NCBI GenBank assembly: GCA_905221605.1
Contig: CAJNDS010002271.1
Location: 129,001-193,000, forward strand
Direction of reading: 5' to 3'
Length of the DNA: 64,000 bases
From: Symbiodinium natans
Taxonomy: Eukaryota > Sar > Dinophyceae > Suessiales > Symbiodiniaceae
The notes under the pieces are model-generated. The model saw only the letters and a program-made list of their open reading frames with translations, was not told the DNA's origin and ran no database searches. A program made the position numbers and the translations under genes. This document shows, in pieces, positions 25,361 to 36,200 of the stretch. Every line of letters begins with the position of its first letter. Within the stretch, counting starts at the first letter, position 1.

Positions 25361-25387
25361 GGGTTTTTAGGGTTTAGGGTTTAGGGG
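25361..25387. repeat. Interstitial telomere-like repeat (TTTAGGG)n
   Basis: Three to four heptamers in the opposite orientation to the tracts at 5802 and 23013. Confidence 0.85.
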
Positions 25388-25639
25388 AGGATTGGACGTA
25401 GAACCGTACGGTACAGTGACAGGTAAAGCCGTCATTTTCCAAGCCACGCCCGCAAGCGCAAAGCGCGAGCTATCAACACGCTTCGTCGTTTTTTGGCTCC
25501 GCAGCTCATGGCGCAGTCGGACCCCCGGTAAAGAGCGCACCGAGACCTTGCAGTGTTCGTGCAGAGTTTACATTGTCCGGGATGCGCCATTCTCATGATT
25601 GCCTTGGGGGGCTCATGCTCACAGCTCTCACCATGTTCC

Positions 25640-25810
25640 GCTCCATGCGCACTTGTTGATGAGGTAAACAGTTAACCGAAGTCAAACAGCTGAGAAGCCT
25701 CAAAATCAAATTATCGCACGGGAAGCCGGCTTCCTTCAAAATGTCGATGCCCATGCAAGCCCCCTTTGACAGGTCGGCTAATCCAATCTCAACTGCCAAC
25801 GATGTAGAAG
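25640..25810 (-). CDS. Possible exon, unknown protein
   Basis: The frame reads SLAVEIGLADLSKGACMGI, then DILKEAGFPCDNLILRLLS, with balanced codons and a helical pattern. Exon borders are ambiguous because several AG followed by G sites lie inside it. No family recognised. Confidence 0.35.
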
Positions 25811-26039
25811 AGCTGAGAGGTGTTCCGTTACAGTGATGTCCGTACCATGCGTTGCATGGTGGCTTTACCGTCCTTTTACGTCTTTGCACTCGAACCCCTA
25901 AAGATCTTGGAAGCCGTGCCAGAGCTTCGGCTGCGGGCCCCCGACGTGGCACCTTGGCAGTGTCACTGGAGAGTCATCTGTACTCATCTGCACTCATCTG
26001 CAGCTAGAATCTCCAAGATATCCGCCGAGGCCTCGGGCC

Positions 26040-26875
26040 GAAGGTGTATAGGTAGTCAGAACAGGCACCCCCCTCCAAATCCTCCCCCCACACCCAAAGC
26101 CCTTTTTCGGACCCCTTTTTTTGCCTCAAATGGGTACCCCCCCTAGGTGAGCAGGGTCCGCAAGCGGATGGCTCGCCAGGACCAGAGGCAGTTGCAGCCC
26201 TTCCCAGCAGGGCCCCCCCCCCCCCTTCACCCCCCTACCCCCCCCCCTACCCCCCCCACCCACCCCCCCCCCCCGACCCCCCCCCCCCACCTCCCCCCCT
26301 CCCCCCCCCCCTATCCCCCCCTACCCCCCCCTTTTGTCCCTCCCCCAAAAGCCACATGAGCGGCTGGGCTCGAGGTGTCAGTGGACGCAACAAGAGGGGC
26401 TTGATGTTTGTAGGTGTCGCTATAGCACACCCAATGGTTCATAACCTAGGGGTGTCGCTTTTCAAGTGTTCCCATCGTTTTACAGGGTTTTGGGCATTCG
26501 TGTCCACCCCTTGCTTAATTGAATGGCTGGGGGTTTTGGCGCTTGCTCACATAAGGTGTTTGTGAAAGGCGGCGTTTTCCTGCTCCGACGCGCTGGCTTG
26601 AGGGCCGGAGGTCGTCAGAACAGACACCCCTCCTTTTTCGGACCCCTTTTTGGGCCTCAAATGGGTACCCTTTGTGGGAAACCGGGGTCCGCAAGCGGAC
26701 GGTTCGCCAGGACCAGAGGCAGTTGAAGCCCCTCCCAGCAGGGCCCCCGCCGTTGTCCCCCCTCCCCCCACCCCCACCCCCCCCCCCCCCCCCCCTCCCC
26801 TCCCCCCCCCCTCCCCCCACCCCACCTCCCCCCTCCCCCCCACCCTGCCGAAGAGTCGCCAGCGGCCTGGCTCAA
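26040..26875 (+). repeat. Duplicated block, each copy followed by poly-C
   Basis: Two copies begin near 26055 (gtcagaacaggcaccc) and 26614 (gtcagaacagacacccc), about 560 bp apart. Both contain tttttcggacccc, cctcaaatgggtaccc, gggtccgcaagcgga and tcgccaggaccagaggcagt, and both then run into about 100 bp of nearly pure C. The plus frame VRKRMARQDQRQLQPFPAGP in copy 1 reads VRKRTVRQDQRQLKPLPAGP in copy 2, followed by proline, so a plus-strand coding origin is possible but unproven. Confidence 0.75.
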
Positions 26876-27844
26876 CCCTACGATCACTCCAAGCCGAACC
26901 CTAAACCCAAAAAAACCCTCAACCCCAAAGCGTGAACCTTGAGCCCTAAACTAACCCTCAACCCCAAACCCCAAACCATAAACCATAAACCCGGAACCCT
27001 CAACCCTCAACCCAACCCTTATTGCTTGGGGTCCAGCGACTTGGGCGCTGCGGAATCACCATGCTCACGCGGATGCGCTGGGCCGGGCCGAGGCGGGTCG
27101 CGTAGCGTTAAAATTAGTAATTAGGCATCCTGGAATCCTGCACCCTGCGAATCCCAGCTCCGGTCTCAGTTTCCCATCCTTCACAGGAGCCTCACATAGC
27201 CTCTCCACGTCTCCCATCACGACCCCCGCTTCTGCCTGTCTCCCGGCCTGCGCCCGCCGCTTGCGTCGATGCGCCAGCCTCGGCTGGCACCGCAGTCTCC
27301 GGGGCTGCGAGGCGCCTCGTCGGGGTGCGTGGTGGGGCATTTGGGTTCCTCGGTGTCGTTTCTCATCGCCTTGGGCAAAACGGGGCGACCGGGATTGAAA
27401 AGGATTGACTCTAGATTGAGGGGGCGGCGCGCACCCGGTACCGTTTTCATAGCATTGTGCAAAATCGCACGGGCGCAGGTTCCACATTCTACATCATTCG
27501 ACCACAAACCCAAGCCACGCTCCGCTGCCCATGGCCGTGACGGCAGCTGCGGCAGCAGCGCCCGCGGCCTTCGAAGCGCATGGTATGCGTTCAGAGATTT
27601 CGAACCTGATATACGCGTGTACATACATATCAGAATGACAGCCACATGGTGGTCTGTGAAACTTTGCGATTGCTATGGAGACTTGAGTTGTGTATTGTAT
27701 GACTCGTGACAACTTCGCACCTGCTTCCTAAATCCACACGGCATAGAGCAGGCGCAACCTGTATCGGAGCTCGCACCTCGCCAGAAGCAGGTGCGGTCGG
27801 CTCTTGGTTCTGCACCTCCTCCTCCAGACCGAATGGCTCCAATT

Positions 27845-27891
27845 GCCCTAAACCCGAAACCCGAAACCCTAAACCCTAAACCCTAAACCCC
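27845..27891. repeat. Interstitial telomere-like repeat
   Basis: About six heptamers, two of them with a G substitution (cccgaaa). A degenerate stretch of the same type covers about 26890-27015. Confidence 0.9.
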
Positions 27892-28881
27892 AAGTGGGGC
27901 TCAGCAGAACTTTGAAGCTCAGCTGACGGTCCCCTTCAAAGTCCAAGAGTTCTCGCGCAGGACGTGCTCTAACAGGAGCAACGTAAGAGTGACTTTTGAA
28001 TTCGGATTGAAGGGAGTTCGCCTTTTGTTCCTTGCCGGAAAAAACGATCCAAATTTGCAGCGATCTCCGAATCTTGAAACTAAGGCCCGAAGCATTCCTA
28101 CACCCAAGAGTCCAAATGGTGAAGCCGCATGCTTGGGACCAGCATGGCTCAACAGATGCTACGCTGAGCTTATGGACTCCTCCAGCATGGCAAGCCCAGG
28201 CGTGTCGTCCTCCTTCAAGACATGGAAGGGGAAGGGGACTTAGATGGCTTCGACAGCAACAGTAGGCTGTGAGTCAGAAAACTCCGAGAGTTTGGGCAGT
28301 TTAGGTGTCGGTACTCTTTGGATTCCTGCACCTCCTGCAAAAAGCCACAGCGAGACCAGAATCTGTTTGGCTCCTCATGGGAAGGCTCGGCGACAGCGCC
28401 TTGGGAATCCGAGATCGCCATGAAACTTGCAGTGCGCAAGTTGCCGTTGCAACTGCAATATCTTCCCCAAAACGCAACAGTTCCAAACTCGTCTCTAACA
28501 TTTCGCAAAAAACCTTGTTGGGCAAAGACCTCTTTGACCTACAAGATCCCCAAACAGCAAATACACGGATCGGCCCTAAGTGCCCCTAAACTCTCCGATG
28601 CTAGAACTCCATGTCCACACCAAAGCCAACTTCTACTGTTGGCTCAGAAACATCACAAGATTCAATGCACAGCCGCGCGCACCTCATCCTCTAAGGTGAC
28701 GGCACGGAGTTGCTTTAAGCTATGGCTTGCAGCTTCTTAGTCGTCCTACAGTTGTTAACCCAAACCTTGCAAACCGGACAGGCAACAACGGGGTTGATGT
28801 CAAGAACCTTAAATGAACAAAAGAGAAAGAGAAAGAGAAAGAGAAAGATAAAGATATAGATACATATATTTTAGTACCCCG

Positions 28882-29408
28882 ATGTACCTACCATTTTTGC
28901 CTAAGTTTCAATGCACACTAGCTTGCTTCCAGGGAAGGGTGCAGGACTATTCGGCGGTAGTATGCTGGGCACTCAGAAACATGGTTAACCACAAAATCCA
29001 TGAATTCCAAAGACTTCATGGTTTCTATTGGTTGTACGCATGTTTTCGTAGAATCGAGGTACAACCTGAAAAGTGCATAAATTTGGTGATCTGAGACGCT
29101 CTCCCAGTCACATGGTTTGAATCCATGATGTTGTGTAGATTTTGTTGGTTTTACCCATGTTTTCGTGTGAAAACAAGAAAATCGTAGGAAAACCGAAAAA
29201 CCATGATTTTCCTAGATTTCGTGGATGTCATTAGTTTTGCAAAAAAAAACTGTCGGATCGAGCTCGAACAACATTGGCAAAACTAATCTTGTTCAATTGT
29301 TCCAGTAGTTGTCCTTCACCATTTTCCCGCGGGGCTCTCAATAGCTGTCCCTGAAGCCGGGCGACGTCGCCAGGCAAAGCAAAGCAACCGGAAAAATGGT
29401 AGGTACAT
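28882..29408. mobile_element. 527-bp element with 17-bp terminal inverted repeats
   Basis: The left end atgtacctaccattttt (28882-28898) is the exact reverse complement of the right end at 29392-29408. The interior is AT-rich compared with the flanks and holds one short plus frame (28882-29094) without recognisable homology. No target-site duplication is obvious: the left flank ends ccccg and the right flank starts ggggc. Size and structure suit a non-autonomous DNA transposon (MITE-like). Confidence 0.55.
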
Positions 29409-29630
29409 GGGGCGGGGCACCATATCTATAATTATCTATATACATATAATATACATATATGAAGAGAAAGGTCTCAATATGGTAGCTTCACACAGGTTCC
29501 TTAACCGGGAAAAGAAGCTACTCGCAACTCTCTGCCAACGAGTCGCCCACGCCGAGGTGAGAGCGGAGCCGGCTGAAAGTCTCCCGCCAGGATCTTTCCT
29601 CCCCCCCCCCCCCCCAGTTGTGTAAACTGC

Positions 29631-29659
29631 TTAGGGTTTAGGGTTTTAGGCTTTAGGGT
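29631..29659. repeat. Short telomere-like tract
   Basis: Three to four imperfect TTTAGGG units just after a C run. Confidence 0.8.
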
Positions 29660-31049
29660 GTTACGATTTTACGAGCTGCACTCCCCAAACTCACCTGCGG
29701 ACTCAACCCAAAACAATGCCCGAGGCATCCCGAAAGCGCATCCCTAAACCCTATCTGCCAAGGCTGCTTGAAGTCATCCCCGGCCCTTGGGTTCACTGCG
29801 CTTCTGGGATCCCAAGACATTCTGCGCAAACCCCGCGAGGGGCGAAGGCAGGTGCATTTAGGTGTGAGGTTTGTGTTTATGTGGCTTTCTTGGGCTTCAG
29901 ACCCTTGCCGGCCTTGTCGTTGTAGCGCCGCTCCATTTCCTCAGGGTCCGGGGCGCAGGGCATACGTCCGCTCGTTGGGGTGTTCTCGCTTCTCCGGTTT
30001 CTGCGTGGCACTTAAGGGTGCCAAATCAGGCTCTCTCCCACGTTTTTCGCATGCGGTCGGGGACGTTATCATGGGTTTCAGGTCATGACGAAGCGCTGCG
30101 CCTCGTTCAGTGGGCGCCCCTTTGTCTTTACAAGGGTTCGCGACATGTCTGCACGCGCGAAGCTGCAGCACTGCCTGGCTTCTACCCTAAAATGCCGGTG
30201 AACCAGGAACCCAGAGGCCCAACGGTCGATGTTAACTTCATTCGAGGGCTACCAAGCCCAAAACCTAAACCCAGCCAAGACAACCAACCGATCGTCCAAT
30301 CCTTAAGACCTAGAGGCTAAAACCGGTACACACAGTACACGTTCCCTGAATCGAGGAGTCCGTGGCAAAGCGCCCCACAACCTCCAAGAACCCTTCACCG
30401 GCCCTCCCAAACTTCCCAACATCTGGCCAAACAATGCAGGGAAGCCCGGAGGCGCTCGTTGAAGTGCCGCCGGAGGGTATCCAGCCTCACAACAGGCGGC
30501 CATCATGAAATACCCTGCAAGCTCTGCGCTGCTGCTGTCTGGTGCGCTTGGCAACGTCTTCGCAACAGGTTCAACTTACAGGATGCGCTTTTGTTCCAGC
30601 CGCATCGTGCTGCAAGACACGTGTCATGCGCTTGAAGACGCAGTACTGCGGCGTGACGTGCAATAACAGCCGTGGTCTAGTCAAGTCCTAAAAGCATGAT
30701 TTCGATTCTCTGACAAAAATGTTGCAAATCAGTCTTCGTGAATTGCGCAGGTGTGCCTTTCATCTGCGTCGTTGGAGCATTGATGCATCACTTCAAGCTC
30801 ACCTCAGCTCTGGAAGCGGGAATCTGGGGCTCTGTGTTGTCGGGCTCGTACGGTTGTGGAAACAAGGGCTCACTTTGTCACCTTTGAGTGCAGTTCTTCA
30901 AGCTTTTTCCAAGGCTAGGAATTTCACGCAGCAGATGGACCGTGGACCGCACAAGACAGGACGAAGAGAACGTGCACATCGAGACCACGCAGAATCACAT
31001 GTCCTATGTGCACCTGAAGCCCTTCTCCCTTGATCTTGGCTCAGGCAGG

Positions 31050-31509
31050 CCACTCTTCAGGAAGGAGTTCTCGTTCTGGAGGGTCTCCAGCTTCGTCCTG
31101 GCAGCTAGACTGCAACAGAACACCAAAGCGAGGCCATCTGCGGGGGCCCTCCTCGAGACATCCTCGAGAGCCACGGCTACACTTTCAGACCTGGCCAGCT
31201 AGATAGCAACCCTGTCCCAACCGATAAAAAGATGCAATTGTCCCATCTCTTTTGGCCTCGTCTCTTGAAGCAACTTCGCAAGCCGAAGAGTCTGCTCCTC
31301 GACTGAGGGGTGATTTGGGGCCGGGGAGGGGCTCATGTCGATGCGAACGCCTGAATCTTGAACCCTTGGATGTTTCTACATGTAACACTGTAATTAACAC
31401 GTTTGACACATAGCTGTTGCAGCCGGTCTTGCGTCCGCCCTAAATCTCTGGCCGCCCCTCCCAGTGGCTCCTGGTAACTCTTCAGCTCTGAGTTCAGGAA
31501 GGCTGTCTC
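31050..31509 (-). CDS. Possible coiled-coil exons downstream of the RCC1 gene
   Basis: Two helical exons. 31509 to about 31401 reads ETAFLNSELKSYQEPLGG and then RTQDRLQQLC, after an acceptor followed by G. 31097 to about 31050 reads TKLETLQNENSFLK. Heptad-like leucines suggest coiled coil. They follow the last confident RCC1 exon (33284) on the same strand and may be the C-terminal part of that protein, but the phases between them do not join directly, so exons are missing or this is another gene. Confidence 0.35.
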
Positions 31510-32539
31510 CTTCTGCGAGGACAAGGGGCTGCCATCGCGCCTGTGGTTTTCCAAGCTTGACACAGGAATCTGCGCTGATACTTGCAAGGCTTAAGCTATA
31601 GCTGAGGCCCAACAGGTCATTTATTGTGTTTTAAAGGAGAGGGGGTTCCTGGCGGGTAGGGGAAGAACCTGGGGAAGCTTCGGAGTAGTGGGGAGTATTA
31701 GGGAACCTTGGGTTCCACACCCCCCCTTTGAAATCCCCCGTCCCTTAAGAACCCTATAGACTCTCTGGCTGGTCAGATGCTTCTGCATCTCCGAGCGTGT
31801 ACACGGCGAAAGTACAGTTTGTAAGTTGATCCCTCAGTCCTTTTGCATCTGCCCAACTTGAAACCGTAAACCTTGAAGGGTCCAAGTGTGAGAACACCTG
31901 AACCCTCAAAATGAGCACCCAGCGGCTCGCCCCCCTCGTCCCAGGGCGCTTTGTGTATCTGAGCGGGCTTCATGGTCTGAAGCACTACGGGTTTTCAGCA
32001 ACATGTAGCAAAGAAGCATCTAAAGCTTCCACTCGTGCGACGAGCCATTTTAGGTCTTTAGGTTTACGAGAATTCCTGTCGGCTGCTATTTGTGGGGTTT
32101 CTGGTCCCTGGGCCAAAAACCTGCAAACACACGTTCTGCGTCAACTGAAGTCACCTCCAAGCTTCCAGAAACTGTCACGAGCTTGAACCCAGGATTCGGA
32201 ACCCCATTCTCTGCTCTTCTCGCCCTCAGAAATCCATCGAATCCAAACCACTTCTGGTCGAGGCTCTGTCGTATCCAGCATTAGCCCTTTCAGCGTCACG
32301 GCTGGCCGCGACTCCAGCGCCTGACAGCCCACACCACAAGCATAGCGAATTGGGTGTAAATGCTCAAGCTCGCCACAGCCATCGCCGACTATCGCCACTA
32401 CGCACGTGTCGAAAAGATCGGCTGGTCGCGGCTAGTCCGACCCGCTCCCAATAAACTCATCCGTCTCCTGACAAGAACCCAGCTCGAAATCAGAGGCATG
32501 GTGTGTTGCCATTCAAGTCCAATGGAGAAATACATGTAT

Positions 32540-32625
32540 TTATACACAGATATACACATATATATATATATATATACATATTCACAATATATATATATAT
32601 ATATATATACACATGTGTGTGTACA
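32540..32625. repeat. Compound AT/TG microsatellite
   Basis: TA runs flank the core tacatattcacaa, followed by acacatgtgtgtg. It resembles the locus at 4446-4533. Confidence 0.9.
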
Positions 32626-33283
32626 GTGGAAGTCATGGAAGAGCCTCCTTCTTCCCGTCCGGTGTGCTTCGGAGTCGATCTTCGCCGTCCGACCTGCCAC
32701 CTGACGTTTCAAGGGCGCAGGGCGTCCGCAATGCATAGGGCTTTAGCAGGGGGCCTTCCACCGAGGTCACCTGGACCAAGCCGAAGCCACAGGGCAAGAG
32801 ATGCAAAGGCGAGAGGTGCGGTGCACAAAGCTTGTCGTGCAACCAGGCCCATACAACGAATTTCAAAGGTCTTTCTCGGTCACCGAAAATGGGGGCACAG
32901 CTTCAGTGTCGTGAATGGCACACCCTAGGCATCCCTAGGCTACCAACCGTACGAACCGACTTGTTTTGCGAAAGGGCTCATGAACGGTTCGGTTCTTGAG
33001 GAAGGGTACAGATTCGGTGCCGGGCCTTTCAAGAGGCCCGGCCTGGAAAAGTACCTTTTGGCTGAGAGTCTTCCGAGTCTGGCCCTGGAATTTTCGCTTC
33101 TAGGGTGGTAATTTCCTGGAGGTATCTATAGGTTATGTCGATTTGGGCTTCAAGCTTGCAGGGACTGCAACACGACTCGAAACGAACCGCATGAAAACTG
33201 CTCATCAAACGAACCGTTCGACTCGATTGCTTGCGTTTCTTAGTAGGAAACGCAAGCCCCCTGCGAGCGAACCGCATGAAATC

Positions 33284-36200
33284 CTGTCGGCGTGGTCCCC
33301 GAAGCCTCGGTGTCCAGCGCGGGCCTGCAGCCGGCGGTAATCGGACAGCGCAATGTTGTGGGACCTGAAAGAAGCGAAACAAGTCAGGGCATGAGAGGCA
33401 TGAGAGGTAGAGCGTGGTGGAAGTTCTAAGTTCTGTACCTGGACTCCGAGGGGTAAAGGAGTAATGGAATGAGGACGAGGCGTGAGAAGCAGAAGACGGT
33501 AAAAATATATAAGTTCCAAGTTCTACCAGAAACCCCTCAATCACCCTTCTCCAAGAGACTTCGCCCGCCTCGATAATATCCCTGTGAGCCTACACCTCGG
33601 ACCCCCGCACGCCGCAGGCCACGTGTACAATGGCCTTCCCCGTGAGCACCTGTGGCTCGAGAGTCAGGCTGAGGCAACTTCGGCTGCTGGACAAAGAGGT
33701 TCAGGGTTTCTTGAGGTTTTTCAGGGGTTTCCCGCCAACAGAATTCCAGCTGCGTCAGCGCCCTCTCTAGCTAGTGCTCAGATTCATATCTTGCATCAAG
33801 ATCCCCTGTTGCAGCTTCATGAGCTCAATGTTGAAGCTTCGTGCGCTTGGGGCGCGGGGTGCATGACTGCGAGTTGTTGTCCCATCTTGGCCACACATGG
33901 ATGCTGCTAACAGCTACTATCTTTGATGCCCGGCAAGAGAACTGTACGCAACATTTGCCCAAACAAAACAAACATTTCAAACAACCCACGCTAACAAGCC
34001 ATACCCAAGCCCCTAAACGCTGGAGCGTACCAATGACTCCAAGATGCCCGACACGAACATCCCCAGTAGTCCAAAAACCCACAAAAAAAATTCCCGAGGT
34101 CTCCAAGCATGCGCCTTGATCATGGTCGGGACATTGGGATAGGCACCAGGCTCTGTGTGGCCATAGGTCCTCTATTGCGCATCTTTCCACTGTTTGCTTG
34201 GGAAGTGCCCACTTGTGTGCTCTAAAGTAGTGTGCCGGGTGTACTCTCTGTAGGTGCGTGGACATGTGGGGGGGGGGGGGCTTTTTCTTGTAGATTCAGA
34301 TCTATCTACTCCGTTAGAAAGCTGAGGTGAGATGTTGGGAACCGAGGACAGTGCGCCATGCGCGCGGTGCTTTAGCGAGCTCCTGGCGCTGCCCCATGCC
34401 CAGACATCTCCAGTTTCCGTGACGGCTGCGCAGTGGCTGTGGCCGCCTTGGTGAAAGCCCCGTGGTAGCCCTGGTACTTGAAGCTGCAGATCGCCCCACA
34501 CTGAGCCCCTTCCTTTCAGTGCTATAAGTAAAGGCCCAGTACAAGATCCCAGCAAGGCTTCTGGTTTTTCCCAAAGTGGGTCGTGGAGTTCGAGGAACAT
34601 GAGGATTGAGGTAGAACCGGAGCCCAGGGGCAGGAGATCTGGGCAACGGCCACATGAGACAACGCGGCGACCTGCCGCGGAAGCATCTCCTTGGCAGGTC
34701 ATGGGTGTGCACACGAAGCTCGGGAGGTGGGAGTGGCGAAAGCGGGCATCTGGAAGGACGAAGGACAGACCCCAACCAGCTTTGTACCCCAAGCACTGCG
34801 ACTCACATGCCGAACCGCAAAGGCCAAGCTCCTAGATACCGAGCCCGAATCACAAGAATTTTGGCCTTCTGCAATTTGCAATAGATTCAGGATTTGCCTT
34901 GAGGACTTTTGAGGCGCGCATGGGTTCAGGGCGCTTTGTCTGGCTTGTACTTGGGGAACTCAGCTCGCGCCGACGATTGATAGTGCCATGTCTGTTACGA
35001 GTATGGCTCGAGGGTGCTAGGCTGACAGTCTTGGTCAGGAACCCTGTTTGGAGGGCATTTATCCGTCTGCGACGATTTGCGGCTCGTCAAGCTCGCCAGT
35101 CTCGCTTGGGTATGCAGAATGATGCATGTAGTACACAAGCTTCCGGCTGCCCAGCAGAAGGGGAGGAGCTTGACGTCTGACCAATGGCTCAGGGCACCGC
35201 GCTGATGTGTCCATCCACCGTCACAAAGGGGCCCAGCCGCTTCAACGGCTCAGCTCGAGAGTACCACCAAGACTCAGCCAAGATGGTCCATCCAGCATCC
35301 AGGAGCCAACGCCGGATCTCCTTGTGTATGCTGCGGGTGTGCGTGCTGACGTGAAGCCGGTGCACCCGGCCCGCCAGCCAACCGGCCAAGCCCTGAAGCA
35401 GGCCACGCTCGGCACCTTGCGCGTCGATGTCCACCAGGTCCCACTTCGCCGAGTGCGTCGACAGCAGACTCCTCAAGTCCTTCGCTGTGTAGACCGGGTC
35501 GGTCTTCAGCTCGACCTTACATCGGCCATCCGGGAGATTATGCAGCATGTGCCTTCTCATATCAGAGCCGTCCCCTAGATCGAAAGGCTCCACCAGGAGG
35601 ATGTCGCAGGAGGTTTCGGGCGCCAGGCGCAGGAATGCCTTGGCAGCACGGACACCCCAGATCCCAAAGCGTCCAGCACCGATCTCCGCCACTCTGAGGC
35701 CAGCTCTGGGCCTGGAGGCGGCAGCCGCGGCCGATGTCAAGACATCTGCCCACTCCAAGTACTCTTCGTCCAAGATTGGCCAATTCCTCAAGGGCTTTCC
35801 AGCTCTTGCATAGAGGCACTCCAGAGACCTGCCGGGTGCCTGGAAAAGGTGGGGCTCGCCAATCTCGTCAAGATCTCCACACGCGGCGCGAAAAGTCGTG
35901 CTGATGCCCAAGAAGTCCATGACCTGACCCTCCAGGGCTGGACCCTGCACCGGCGGAAAGCGTTCGAAGATGGGTTCGTGAGCTGAGCCGCAGTCCATTC
36001 TGAAAACGTTGGGAAGGCATGCGTTGCCAGCATCGTACAGAAACTGCCAAATCTGATGCCTCGCTGCGCGCAAGGATTTAAAGATTCCATCTATGAAGTC
36101 CTCTACGTTCTTGCCATGTCCCACGTCCTCAAGGACATAGCCAGCGTCCTCGTCCACCAAGGTCAACATCGCGTGTGCCTTTTGCCACATGGCCATCTGC

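Larger units (their letters stand above)
22100..25600. other. Mostly unassigned; telomere-like tracts
   Basis: No exon chain could be built. A minus frame around 24330-24440 (AHSPELGQAESDSPAPEKSS, TAA stop) looks like a possible terminal exon. Telomere-like tracts are at 23013-23078 and 25361-25387. Otherwise only short shadow frames are present. Confidence 0.4.

Noticed and set aside
26147-26359. Proline-rich plus frame and glycine-rich minus frames
   Set aside because: Mostly translated poly-C; only the short conserved part before the C run is of interest.
29060-29130. tRNA-like B-box (ggtttgaatcc)
   Set aside because: No matching A-box at proper spacing and no cloverleaf could be drawn.
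32030-32060. Possible spliced-leader relic (agccatttt)
   Set aside because: Only a short match to the dinoflagellate spliced leader; the rest of the 22-nt sequence is absent. No other relic was found upstream of the intronless genes.
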